Assembly (NCBI GenBank): GCA_027531445.1
Contig: JAPZRK010000101.1
Coordinates: 1-27,123 of the forward strand
Direction of reading: 5' to 3'
Length of the DNA: 27,123 nt
Source: Leptospira sp.
GTDB taxonomy: Bacteria > Spirochaetota > Leptospiria > Leptospirales > Leptospiraceae
In this document: piece after piece, positions 16,768 through 23,794 of the stretch
Layout of the letters: each line of letters opens with the position of its first letter
How positions within the stretch are numbered: the first letter of the stretch is position 1
Translations under genes and position numbers: made by a program
The notes under the pieces: generated by a model
The model's input: the letters and a program-made list of their open reading frames with translations, nothing else
Told to the model about the DNA's origin: nothing
Databases searched by the model: none

Positions 16768-17970
16768 TTAAAAATCTAGATCGTTCGTATTCTCAATCTT
16801 CTCTTTTCTTTTTTCCATCAATGGTGAAATCGAAGTCTTGCGTGGTTTAGATTCAAGGTCGTCTTCCAAAACAGTCGTCGTTGTATTTGCCATTTGATCT
16901 TCATCCTGGATTTGATCCAGAGATTCTTTTTTCCAAGCAATTGCCTTATCTGTTATATGGTTCTTGGGATACTTATCAACGATACTCTGAAAGATACCAG
17001 CCGCTTCCGTAAATTTACCTTGGCGAAAGTAGATCGTTCCTTTTTTATAAAGAGCCGCTTGGTCAAGAGAAGAATTGCTATTGTTCAAAGTCTGATTTAG
17101 ATATTGAATTGCTTGGACATTTCTACCAAGTGCATCATATGCAGATGCTATGTAATACAGTGAGTTTTCTTCAACAGAAGGTGATGGATTGAGCGTTAGT
17201 GCTTTTTGAAAGAGTTCGATTGCCTTCCAGTATGTTTTTTTGGTATAGAGGTTTTTTGCCTGAACAAATACGGAATCTTTATACTCATCCACTACCTTTT
17301 CATTCGCACCGGAAAGTTGATTTTCGGTATCGATATATTCATCAAACACATCAAACGAAGCCCAATCTTTACCCAATTTACGAAGTGTTCTACCCCATCC
17401 AATTCGCGCTTCCGTGTTTGTTGTATCTTCTTGGAGCGCTAAAACATAGTTCTTACGTGCAGATTCATATTCTTTATGATTGTATTGATATTCACCTAAT
17501 GACTGCAAAACTTTTGATCGAAGTTTTGGATCTGAAGATGTTCGGAGAACGGATTCTAAGTGTCCCTTCCCTTCCACCTCTTGATCAAGTTTCAGTAATA
17601 GATTGCCCAATGAAAATGATAGCTGATCCTTTTCAATCTGAGATATCTCTTGATTTGCTTTCAAACTTTTATAAATATCAAGTGCAAGATAATGGTCTCC
17701 ATTTCTTTCTAATGCACGAGCTTGGTTGTATTTGATGCGAAAACCATAAGCGACTGAACCTTGTTTACCGGCTAGCTCAGAAAAGATACTCACAGCCTTT
17801 TCTTTGCTCGTTGGACTCGATTGTTTGAGGTATTCTTCACCTTCTTGGATTTTTTCAAGTAGATTGGCTGACTGATCTTGTTTTGACTCAATCGTTGTTT
17901 GATAAAATGCAGTGATTATACCTGCACATATAAACAAAAATCCTGCGAGTGCGATGATGGAACGATTCAT
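16768..17970 (-). CDS. Membrane-anchored TPR protein
   Basis: A 400-residue protein with one N-terminal hydrophobic helix (about residues 5-26) that may be an uncleaved anchor, then about seven TPR-type repeats to residue 345 (for example AYGFRIKYNQARALERNGDH, KVLQSLGEYQYNHKEYESAR, SLYYIASAYDALGRNVQAIQ, ALYKKGTIYFRQGKFTEAAG). The C-terminal 50 residues are charged and disordered-looking. The repeats should sit on the periplasmic side. The ATG overlaps the stop of the FnIII-repeat gene in ATGA, so the two are translated together and probably work together. Specific partner unknown. Confidence 0.8.
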   Translation of the reverse strand: MNRSIIALAGFLFICAGIITAFYQTTIESKQDQSANLLEKIQEGEEYLKQSSPTSKEKAVSIFSELAGKQGSVAYGFRIKYNQARALERNGDHYLALDIYKSLKANQEISQIEKDQLSFSLGNLLLKLDQEVEGKGHLESVLRTSSDPKLRSKVLQSLGEYQYNHKEYESARKNYVLALQEDTTNTEARIGWGRTLRKLGKDWASFDVFDEYIDTENQLSGANEKVVDEYKDSVFVQAKNLYTKKTYWKAIELFQKALTLNPSPSVEENSLYYIASAYDALGRNVQAIQYLNQTLNNSNSSLDQAALYKKGTIYFRQGKFTEAAGIFQSIVDKYPKNHITDKAIAWKKESLDQIQDEDQMANTTTTVLEDDLESKPRKTSISPLMEKRKEKIENTNDLDF

Positions 17971-19652
17971 AGTTTACCTCTACCCATTTTTTCCAATGTT
18001 TGGTTGGTCCAAAACTCAGTACGCTCAGGTGAAAAGGATTTGGTTTCTCTTTTCATCAAATACCTGAGTGCCTTTCGGTTTTCACCTGACTTTAAATAAC
18101 TTACTGCCAAATAAAAATAAGCCTTCCCTTGTAGATGGGAGTTCTTCTCTTGCGCTAAAAACTGTTCTAATCGGAATATTCCAGTTTCGTATTTTTTTCT
18201 GAGCACAGTCTCACGAATGATTCGATTCAAATCTTCCTCTGACAGATTATAGCCCACAGTAGAATGATTACTATTGGCTTCATCAAACCTTAAGCTTTCA
18301 TCTTCCGTGAGTGGACGAAGATCCGCCGGTATCAAATCATTTTTTTGATTCAAATTTGGTTCATCGATTTTAGAAGTTAAGTCTTGTTTATTTGGTGTGG
18401 TCTCTGCCACTTCTGTATTTGATGGGACAGAAAGATCTTTGCCGAAATCATATCTAAAATATGAGACATTCTCTTTTAAATTGAAATCTTCTGAAACAGC
18501 ATTTGATTTGGCTGTAATTCCAAAATAAAGACTCTCCATCTCTTTCAACTCTTTGATAAAAAAGTTAGTTTTTGGATGTTCGATTGTTGCAACTTTAACA
18601 ACTGTTCCTGCACCAAAGGAACTTGCACCTTGGTTGAGAGGTTTTGTTGACGCATAAACAGAATAAACCACCGATTCATCCGCGCCATCCGGAGGAAGCC
18701 AACTCATTACGACACCACGTCCAACTCTTTCGTATCCTACTCCTCGCACATGCATGGTTCCTGGCGCATCAACAGGAATTGCAGTCGGTTTTGTAGCTTC
18801 CGTTTTTGCTGGTGTATCATCGGCAATCACTTCCGCATTGCCACTATTAGAATCTTTGACATAGAAAATACGTAGAGTAGAGACTTTATCGATAAGGGGT
18901 AATGTTTCTGGGCCCGTGCCCTCTTTCACCGAAACTCCATAGAACAATGTTTGGGATCTTTCCAATCCTTGATCTAAAAAAGTATGTGTAGGATGGCTTA
19001 CTTCTGCCAATTTGATTGCTTTTTGCATCAATGGTAAAGTGGTAAGCGGACTCGTAGAACGATAGATCGTATAGATGGTCCGTCCCGATGTAGCTCCGTT
19101 TGGTGGAGTCCAATCAAGACGGACGTTCTTTCTTTCAAGAGAAGCTTTAATATCCGTTACTGATAAACCCTCTGAGTGAGAGTTATCAAGTGCAGGAAAC
19201 AAAGGATTTACCCCAACTTCTGGAGTATCACCATTATCATCAATTTTTACAGGGATTTGGGTATAGTTTTGATTTGCGATTAGCTTCACTTCTCGCTTTC
19301 GGACATCAGAGACAAGGGCCACGGCATAATAGTACGTTCCCGGTTTTAGGTTATAATCATAATAATTGCGAGTGCCATTTGCCCCACCTGATTTGTATCT
19401 TCCGAGTGAATCTGCAATGTATAATTTTTCTGGGCTGTCGATTACTGAGTTCGAGCGAGCAATAATGATTTCACCTTCTTCTTTTGGGGGCTCCCAAGAA
19501 ATGATCGCAGATTTTCGATCATTGAGTACATTTCCACGAATTCCTTTGGCAAGGGAAGTACGTGCATCATCCAAGCTAGTATCCGCAAATAGCGGAAATA
19601 CCAATGCCATGGTAATGAATGCAACAATCCATTTTTTCAATGAGAGTACCAT
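17967..19652 (-). CDS. Exported protein with three FnIII-like modules and a C-terminal TPR-like unit
   Basis: A 561-residue protein with a signal peptide (hydrophobic residues 8-22, cleavage near LFADT). Three fibronectin-III-like modules follow at about residues 33-125, 161-262 and 297-402, each with a W-x-PP strand (ISWEPP, LDWTPP, MSWLPP), a Tyr-rich strand, and a closing YYYAV/FYGVS/YFGIT strand. After a polar linker (about 403-470), residues 483-535 form a TPR-like helical pair (AYFYLAVSYLKSGENRKALR). It is probably periplasmic or surface-facing. It is coupled to the TPR gene at 16768. No enzyme motif is seen; a protein-binding or scaffold role is an inference. SD before ATG 19652 is weak. 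Confidence 0.75.
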   Translation of the reverse strand: MVLSLKKWIVAFITMALVFPLFADTSLDDARTSLAKGIRGNVLNDRKSAIISWEPPKEEGEIIIARSNSVIDSPEKLYIADSLGRYKSGGANGTRNYYDYNLKPGTYYYAVALVSDVRKREVKLIANQNYTQIPVKIDDNGDTPEVGVNPLFPALDNSHSEGLSVTDIKASLERKNVRLDWTPPNGATSGRTIYTIYRSTSPLTTLPLMQKAIKLAEVSHPTHTFLDQGLERSQTLFYGVSVKEGTGPETLPLIDKVSTLRIFYVKDSNSGNAEVIADDTPAKTEATKPTAIPVDAPGTMHVRGVGYERVGRGVVMSWLPPDGADESVVYSVYASTKPLNQGASSFGAGTVVKVATIEHPKTNFFIKELKEMESLYFGITAKSNAVSEDFNLKENVSYFRYDFGKDLSVPSNTEVAETTPNKQDLTSKIDEPNLNQKNDLIPADLRPLTEDESLRFDEANSNHSTVGYNLSEEDLNRIIRETVLRKKYETGIFRLEQFLAQEKNSHLQGKAYFYLAVSYLKSGENRKALRYLMKRETKSFSPERTEFWTNQTLEKMGRGKL

Positions 19653-19732
19653 AGTTTCATTTTCGGTTTCAAAAGACGCTGAATTGAATTTTTCTCTTGT
19701 ACTTCTTTGGGCAACCTCCGCAAATTGATATT

Positions 19733-20389
19733 ATGTCAGAAACCGAATACTACCGGTCGCAAAAATACCAAGAATATTTGATTTCAAGCCATCGTAAGGA
19801 AATTTGTCCGCCAGATGATGTGTACAACTTTTTCAATTGGAAAGGAGTTACAAATCTAGTAGATTTTGGATCTGGCCTCGGCTTTTATTTCACAGAATTC
19901 AGAAAGTGGTTTCCCAATGCTTGGATCTGGGCTGGCGAATGCCAACAAGACATCATCGATATGGTTTTGAGGCGAAAACTCTTAGAAGGCTTAGACAACC
20001 TAACTCCTTTTTATATTGATCAATCTGACCATCCCCTGCTACCAGAATGGATTCCCGTACCAGAAATTATATTTGCATCCCTCAGTCTGTCCACTTTCCC
20101 AAACCCAGGTCTCGCCATGGACGGCCTTATACGCTCTATGAAACCTGGTGGAAAACTTTTTATTGTGGATTGGGCAAAAACTGAGTCGGGATTTGGACCC
20201 AAGATCAATGAAAAAATATCTTTGGATAAGATGATCTTCCTTGCAGAAGAATTTAAATTGGAGGTTGTCAAATCAGGTCGAATCTCTGAATTTTTTTATG
20301 GAATGGAAGTAAGAGCAAGCAAGGCGTTTATCTACGGTTATTATGACCTAAAAGAAGAGGAAGACGACTCTCAAATTTTTAAAATGTAA
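19733..20389 (+). CDS. Class I SAM-dependent methyltransferase
   Basis: A 218-residue cytoplasmic protein with a Rossmann methyltransferase core. Motif I is LVDFGSGLGFYFTEF (D44-G50), followed by an acidic residue at the end of strand 2 (WAGE). The post-IV strand region is EIIFASLSLSTFPNPG, and then KPGGKLFIVDW fits the motif before the C-terminal strands. The layout is like small-molecule or quinone-type methyltransferases, but the substrate cannot be read from the sequence. I use ATG 19733 rather than the in-frame TTG at 19697 because the N-terminus then begins just before the core as usual; neither has a clear SD. It stands alone and ends 23 bases before the convergent ODP-like gene. Confidence 0.8.
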   Translation: MSETEYYRSQKYQEYLISSHRKEICPPDDVYNFFNWKGVTNLVDFGSGLGFYFTEFRKWFPNAWIWAGECQQDIIDMVLRRKLLEGLDNLTPFYIDQSDHPLLPEWIPVPEIIFASLSLSTFPNPGLAMDGLIRSMKPGGKLFIVDWAKTESGFGPKINEKISLDKMIFLAEEFKLEVVKSGRISEFFYGMEVRASKAFIYGYYDLKEEEDDSQIFKM

Positions 20390-20412
20390 CCGTTGGATCA
20401 CGATCCTCCTTT

Positions 20413-21159
20413 TTATAATTTTAGCGCATCCATCCCCACCTTTAACGATCGAAACCATTCGATAAATCGAAACACATCTTCACCTTGGAATATAGCACCA
20501 TGTTGTGGACAAATCATGTCTGGCTTAAGATCCGCTATACGATCACACCATAGTAATTTTGCCTCTTCCGATGCCATCCATCTCTGGTGGAACTTTTCCA
20601 TAAAAGGAATGTGTCTATCAAAGTTTTTTACAAATAAAGAAGTTTCATCTACCGGTAGTAAAGCGGCACCGATATCTCCACTAAATAAAATTTTTGCTTT
20701 CTGATCCCATAAATTCAGATTTCCTGGGCTATGTAAAAAGTGAGCTGGTATAGACTTTAGTTTGAGACTTCCATGTAAGATTTCCATACCTTGATCAGGC
20801 ATGGCTAAAAAGGTCTCAGCATTACCTCCAAAATGAGGTAAAAAACCTGTCCACAACCAACTGATATAACATTTGATATTGGGATTTACTTGTAACCAAA
20901 GAGCGATGGAGGAGATAATATCTGGATCTTGATGGGATGCAAAAATATTCGTCATTTTGGATGCTGGAAACACTTCAGTCAAAGCAGAAAAAACTTCGGG
21001 GAAAATCTCCGTTCCACCTGGGTCCGTTAGGAGACCAATTCCATCCGATTCAATCAAGTATTCGTTTGTATCGATGAGCCAGTTTGGTTTGGCAGGATCT
21101 CTGGCCACTGCGATCCATTTGTGGTCTTTATCAGAGAATATTATTTCAGTTTTTTTCAT
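20413..21159 (-). CDS. Diiron ODP / flavodiiron-type metallo-beta-lactamase-fold protein
   Basis: A 248-residue cytoplasmic protein with the metal site of the flavodiiron family but no flavodoxin domain. All expected ligands are visible: H76, D78 and D80 in ASHQDPD (the H-x-D/E-x-D form of flavodiiron proteins, not the HxHxDH of hydrolases), H143 in FLHSPGN, D162 in LFSGDIG and H220 in CPQHG. Stand-alone proteins of this type are called ODP; in Treponema denticola one was shown to bind oxygen and Fe(II) and to act as a chemotaxis sensor with an MCP that lacks a sensor domain. Here the gene follows, by 9 bases, a short MCP-hairpin-like gene, so a sensor role is the best inference; an oxygen or NO reductase role is less likely without a flavin domain. 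Confidence 0.8.
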   Translation of the reverse strand: MKKTEIIFSDKDHKWIAVARDPAKPNWLIDTNEYLIESDGIGLLTDPGGTEIFPEVFSALTEVFPASKMTNIFASHQDPDIISSIALWLQVNPNIKCYISWLWTGFLPHFGGNAETFLAMPDQGMEILHGSLKLKSIPAHFLHSPGNLNLWDQKAKILFSGDIGAALLPVDETSLFVKNFDRHIPFMEKFHQRWMASEEAKLLWCDRIADLKPDMICPQHGAIFQGEDVFRFIEWFRSLKVGMDALKL

Positions 21160-21168
21160 AAATGATTC

Positions 21169-21807
21169 CTACCACAATTTGATCAAATAACGATACGAGG
21201 ATTCGATGATATTAAGAGCAGTATCAAAGCTTTCAGCCACGGCCAAAAATAATTTTTGATTTTCGATGATTGTAGCAGACTCTATCCTTGTTTGTAAGGA
21301 AACAGTTCTTCCTTCTAAACAAAGTTTGATAGAGTTTTTTACCTGTAAGTGGAGTTCGGAAAATTCTTTTTGTAATTGCGACTCTAACATATCCATCTCT
21401 GAGGTATTGAAATTGGCATTTGATTTGAATTGGGAATAATTTGACGGATTTGATTTTCTTTCGACAGCTTTTTGGATAGAAAGTAAAATCAATTGGTTCC
21501 GCTTTGAAATCTTTTGGAGTTCGCAAGCCATACCAAGTATGACCCCGATACTACTTGCCAAAGACTCATTGACTCTCTGAATCTTTTCGTTGAATCGAAT
21601 GATTTCAATGGCAACCACTCCATAACTTATGGCGAAGCTACCAGAATTAGCGGATAGAATCTGAGCATTCAGGGCGCGCAGTTTTAAACCATACAAGAGA
21701 TTCCTTAACTTTAAAATCTCTTCATTCGTTACGATGATCTTTTGAAAAAAGTGCTGAGTCTCATCTGCCATAGCCGTTTCACTTAATTCTTTTGTATTTT
21801 TTTGCAT
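21169..21807 (-). CDS. Soluble chemoreceptor-hairpin-like protein, altered tip
   Basis: A 212-residue, all-helical protein with no signal peptide or membrane segment. Residues 38-75 resemble the signalling tip of methyl-accepting chemotaxis proteins: LRALNAQILSANSGS aligns with the usual ALNAAIEAARAGE, and YGVVAIEIIRFNEK with GFAVVAEEVRKLAE. The contact residues differ, with L51, N54 and S57 at the places of the conserved Glu, Arg and Glu. A second helical region (about 140-212) could pack back on the first. It is much shorter than an ordinary MCP. The downstream ODP-like gene is 9 bases away and almost certainly in the same operon. SD before ATG 21807 is weak (GACAG). It could also be a diverged helical bundle of other origin. 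Confidence 0.6.
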   Translation of the reverse strand: MQKNTKELSETAMADETQHFFQKIIVTNEEILKLRNLLYGLKLRALNAQILSANSGSFAISYGVVAIEIIRFNEKIQRVNESLASSIGVILGMACELQKISKRNQLILLSIQKAVERKSNPSNYSQFKSNANFNTSEMDMLESQLQKEFSELHLQVKNSIKLCLEGRTVSLQTRIESATIIENQKLFLAVAESFDTALNIIESSYRYLIKLW

Positions 21808-21837
21808 CTGTCAAACAAAAAGAGTTGGATGGAGTTT

Positions 21838-21875
21838 TAACATTATCTGTTACAAATTGAAAACTAACATTATCT
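21838..21875. repeat. Two direct copies of an 11-bp repeat upstream of the MCP-like/ODP operon
   Basis: TAACATTATCT occurs at 21838-21848 and again, identical, at 21865-21875, 27 bases start to start. On the minus strand it reads AGATAATGTTA and contains a GATAAT that could serve as a -10 box for the operon starting at 21807. Two equal sites in a 123-base divergent promoter region suggest a regulator binding site, but no -35 box is evident and chance cannot be excluded in AT-rich DNA. Confidence 0.5.
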
Positions 21876-21917
21876 AAATGAATTTTCGCTTTTCATTTTC
21901 CATATTTAGAGTAAACT

Positions 21918-21923
21918 TATAAT
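21918..21923 (+). promoter_or_regulatory. Possible -10 box for plsC
   Basis: A perfect TATAAT lies 7 bases before the plsC ATG. No good -35 hexamer is found at 16-18 bases, and there is no Shine-Dalgarno sequence between it and the start codon. If it is used, the mRNA would start at or next to the ATG and be leaderless. The region is very AT-rich, so this is weak evidence. Confidence 0.3.
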
Positions 21924-21930
21924 AAGTTAT

Positions 21931-22650
21931 ATGTTTCGAACCATTGGATTTTATACTTTTTTCTTTATTCGAGGTTTTTTCAGTTTTATCGCACGATGGA
22001 AGGCAAAACGAGTTTCACTTCCTACAGTCGATGCAACGGATTGGGAACGAAATCAAGTTCCAAGAAGTTGGGCCAAGGGACTCTTGAAAATCGTAGGAGC
22101 AGACATCCAAGTCCATGGAGATCTGCAGTATCAGGGTCCTGTTCTGTTCGTTGCAAATCACGTTGGATCTTTTGACATCCCTGTTCTCATCTCAAGTTTA
22201 CCCAAAGCCTTTGGATTTATTTCGAAAATCGAAGTTTTAAAAATCCCTATTGTTGGCTCTTGGATGAAAATTATGAACTGCGTCTTTATGGATCGAAAAA
22301 GTCGCACGGATTCAACCAAAGCGATCGAAATGGGCGTAAAGGTTTTAAAAGAGGGTCATTCTTTGCTGATTTTTCCAGAAGGGACGCGAAGCAAAGGTGG
22401 CGAGATGAAAGCATTCAAAGCGGGAAGCTTTCGTTTGGCATTGGATGCTGGTGTTCCGATCATTCCTTTGGGTATTACTGGAACTGCCGATGTAATGGAA
22501 AAAAATAAAGGTATCATGAAACCAGCAAAGATCCATCTAACAATACTTCCATTGCAACCTTACAGTTCATTTAAAGATATGACAAGCAAGGATCTTGCAG
22601 AACACATCCATCAAATGATACATAAAAGCATCAACTCACTGGAGAAATGA
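21931..22650 (+). CDS. plsC: 1-acyl-sn-glycerol-3-phosphate acyltransferase
   Basis: Transfers an acyl chain to lysophosphatidic acid at the membrane to make phosphatidic acid. The 239 residues fit the PlsC family. The catalytic NHVGSFD gives H77 and D82 (HX4D). The substrate-binding FPEGTRSKGG is at E150-R153, and VPIIPLGITGT is the usual fourth motif. A hydrophobic stretch at residues 6-20 fits membrane association. No SD is seen before ATG 21931. The 3' end overlaps the stop region of the convergent VapC-type gene by 20 bases. Acyl acceptor specificity cannot be told, but the role is well supported. Confidence 0.9.
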   Translation: MFRTIGFYTFFFIRGFFSFIARWKAKRVSLPTVDATDWERNQVPRSWAKGLLKIVGADIQVHGDLQYQGPVLFVANHVGSFDIPVLISSLPKAFGFISKIEVLKIPIVGSWMKIMNCVFMDRKSRTDSTKAIEMGVKVLKEGHSLLIFPEGTRSKGGEMKAFKAGSFRLALDAGVPIIPLGITGTADVMEKNKGIMKPAKIHLTILPLQPYSSFKDMTSKDLAEHIHQMIHKSINSLEK

Positions 22651-22987
22651 TTTCTAATCCAGAAATCCAATCAAAAGCATCACCATTTGCTGTCATTAAA
22701 GTATCATCATGACAGATTGCCGTGGCCGCAACAATTGCATCTTCCAATGAGATATTTCTAGTTTGTCGAATCCGTATCGCCTCTTTTTCGATCATCGCAT
22801 TCAGGGGCAATACAGTAATCGTATCAAAAAAGTGACTCAGTTTACTTTTTTCAAAGTCTGTTAATCGGTGATAACCTAGAACTTCTATCTTTGATATGAC
22901 GGAAGCAAATAGTGGTTTGTTTTTAGGAATTTTATCCTGAGCGAGACCATTGCAAAGAAATATAATTACATCACTATCTAATATCAT
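22631..22987 (-). CDS. vapC: VapC-type PIN-domain toxin
   Basis: A 118-residue PIN-domain protein. Family members are Mg-dependent ribonucleases that cleave tRNA or other RNA and stop translation. The full acid set is present: D4 and D6 in LDSDVII, E35 in SKIEVLG, D83 in LEDAIVAATA, and N101/D103 in TANGDAF. It therefore looks active, unlike the PIN-like protein at 11792. The ATG is 3 bases after the antitoxin stop (TAAATCATG). It is read in the same direction as the carbonic-anhydrase-like gene and ends inside plsC. Confidence 0.85.
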   Translation of the reverse strand: MILDSDVIIFLCNGLAQDKIPKNKPLFASVISKIEVLGYHRLTDFEKSKLSHFFDTITVLPLNAMIEKEAIRIRQTRNISLEDAIVAATAICHDDTLMTANGDAFDWISGLEIISPVS

Positions 22988-22990
22988 GAT

Positions 22991-23236
22991 TTACACTCGC
23001 CCTGGAAGGTTACGATCCGTTCTCATCGTTTGTTTCCATTGTTTCGGATCGGAAATTCGATCCTGAAGGCCACCGGCATCTGCAATATCTTTGAGATACT
23101 GTAATGCTTTTTGAGTTTTGGTTACCTCAGATTCTGTATCTACTTCCTCAATGATTGATACATCTAAGCGCCTTGCCAATTCTCGAATTTGGTTTACTGC
23201 TTGCGGATCGATTGCTTCCAATATGATTCTAGTCAT
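22991..23236 (-). CDS. Antitoxin of the VapBC-type pair
   Basis: An 81-residue protein just upstream of the VapC-type toxin gene. The sequence is helical and charged (AVNQIRELARRLDVSIIEEV, then TKTQKALQYLKDIADAGG) with a basic tail ending in LPGRV that may wrap the toxin. The DNA-binding class is not certain; the short N-terminal strand ILEAIDPQA followed by helices resembles antitoxins of the VapB/DUF type found with PIN toxins. The ATG overlaps the stop of the carbonic-anhydrase-like gene in ATGA. Identification rests mostly on its size and position. Confidence 0.7.
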   Translation of the reverse strand: MTRIILEAIDPQAVNQIRELARRLDVSIIEEVDTESEVTKTQKALQYLKDIADAGGLQDRISDPKQWKQTMRTDRNLPGRV

Positions 23237-23757
23237 GATTTCACCAATAAGTCGGTTCTATAATTTTCTTTGTATTTTACATAATTATCTGCAGTACGGG
23301 TTATGATCTCGCGATCCTTATCGGTAATGTCACGAATGATTTTCGCAGGAGACCCCATAACAAGTACGCCCGCTGGAATCTTTTTGCCAGGTGGAACAAG
23401 AGCTCCTGCACCGACAAATGACCATTCACCAATTTCCACATCATCCATTACCGTAGCACTCATTCCAACAAAGGAATGATCTTTTAAGGTACAAGCGTGA
23501 ATGGTCGCACTATGACCAATCGACACATAATTTCCGATGATGACGGGGTATAAATTACGCGAAACGTGGACGAGTGTTTTATCTTGGATATTTACATGGT
23601 TACCGATGCGAATGAAATTTACATCACCGCGGAGTACGCATTGGAACCATATGGATGACTCCTCTCCAATCGTTACGTCACCGATGATATCTGCAGATGG
23701 AGCAATCCAGGCAGATGGTGCAATCACAGGGGTTTTCCCTTGAAATGTATAAATCAT
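23233..23757 (-). CDS. Gamma-carbonic-anhydrase family protein (left-handed beta helix)
   Basis: A 174-residue hexapeptide-repeat protein of the YrdA/PaaY/gamma-carbonic anhydrase group. Turns of the left-handed helix are seen throughout (for example APSADIIGDVTIGEESSIW, NVNIQDKTLVH-like and VEIGEWSFVGAGALVPPG segments). The three zinc-type His are in TLVHV and in SIGHSATIHAC, and RGDVN carries the usual Arg/Asp. Members range from true carbonic anhydrases to enzymes or proteins of unknown function, so CO2 hydration is possible but not proven. It is the first gene of a coupled run with the antitoxin and toxin genes. Confidence 0.85.
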   Translation of the reverse strand: MIYTFQGKTPVIAPSAWIAPSADIIGDVTIGEESSIWFQCVLRGDVNFIRIGNHVNIQDKTLVHVSRNLYPVIIGNYVSIGHSATIHACTLKDHSFVGMSATVMDDVEIGEWSFVGAGALVPPGKKIPAGVLVMGSPAKIIRDITDKDREIITRTADNYVKYKENYRTDLLVKS

Positions 23758-23794
23758 GACTCCATGTTAATGATTCCGCAGAAATCTCAACAAA

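Noticed and set aside
20395..20412. GGATC/GATCC palindrome followed by a short T-run between the methyltransferase and ODP-like genes
   Set aside because: The stem is only four to five base pairs with almost no loop; too weak to call as a terminator.
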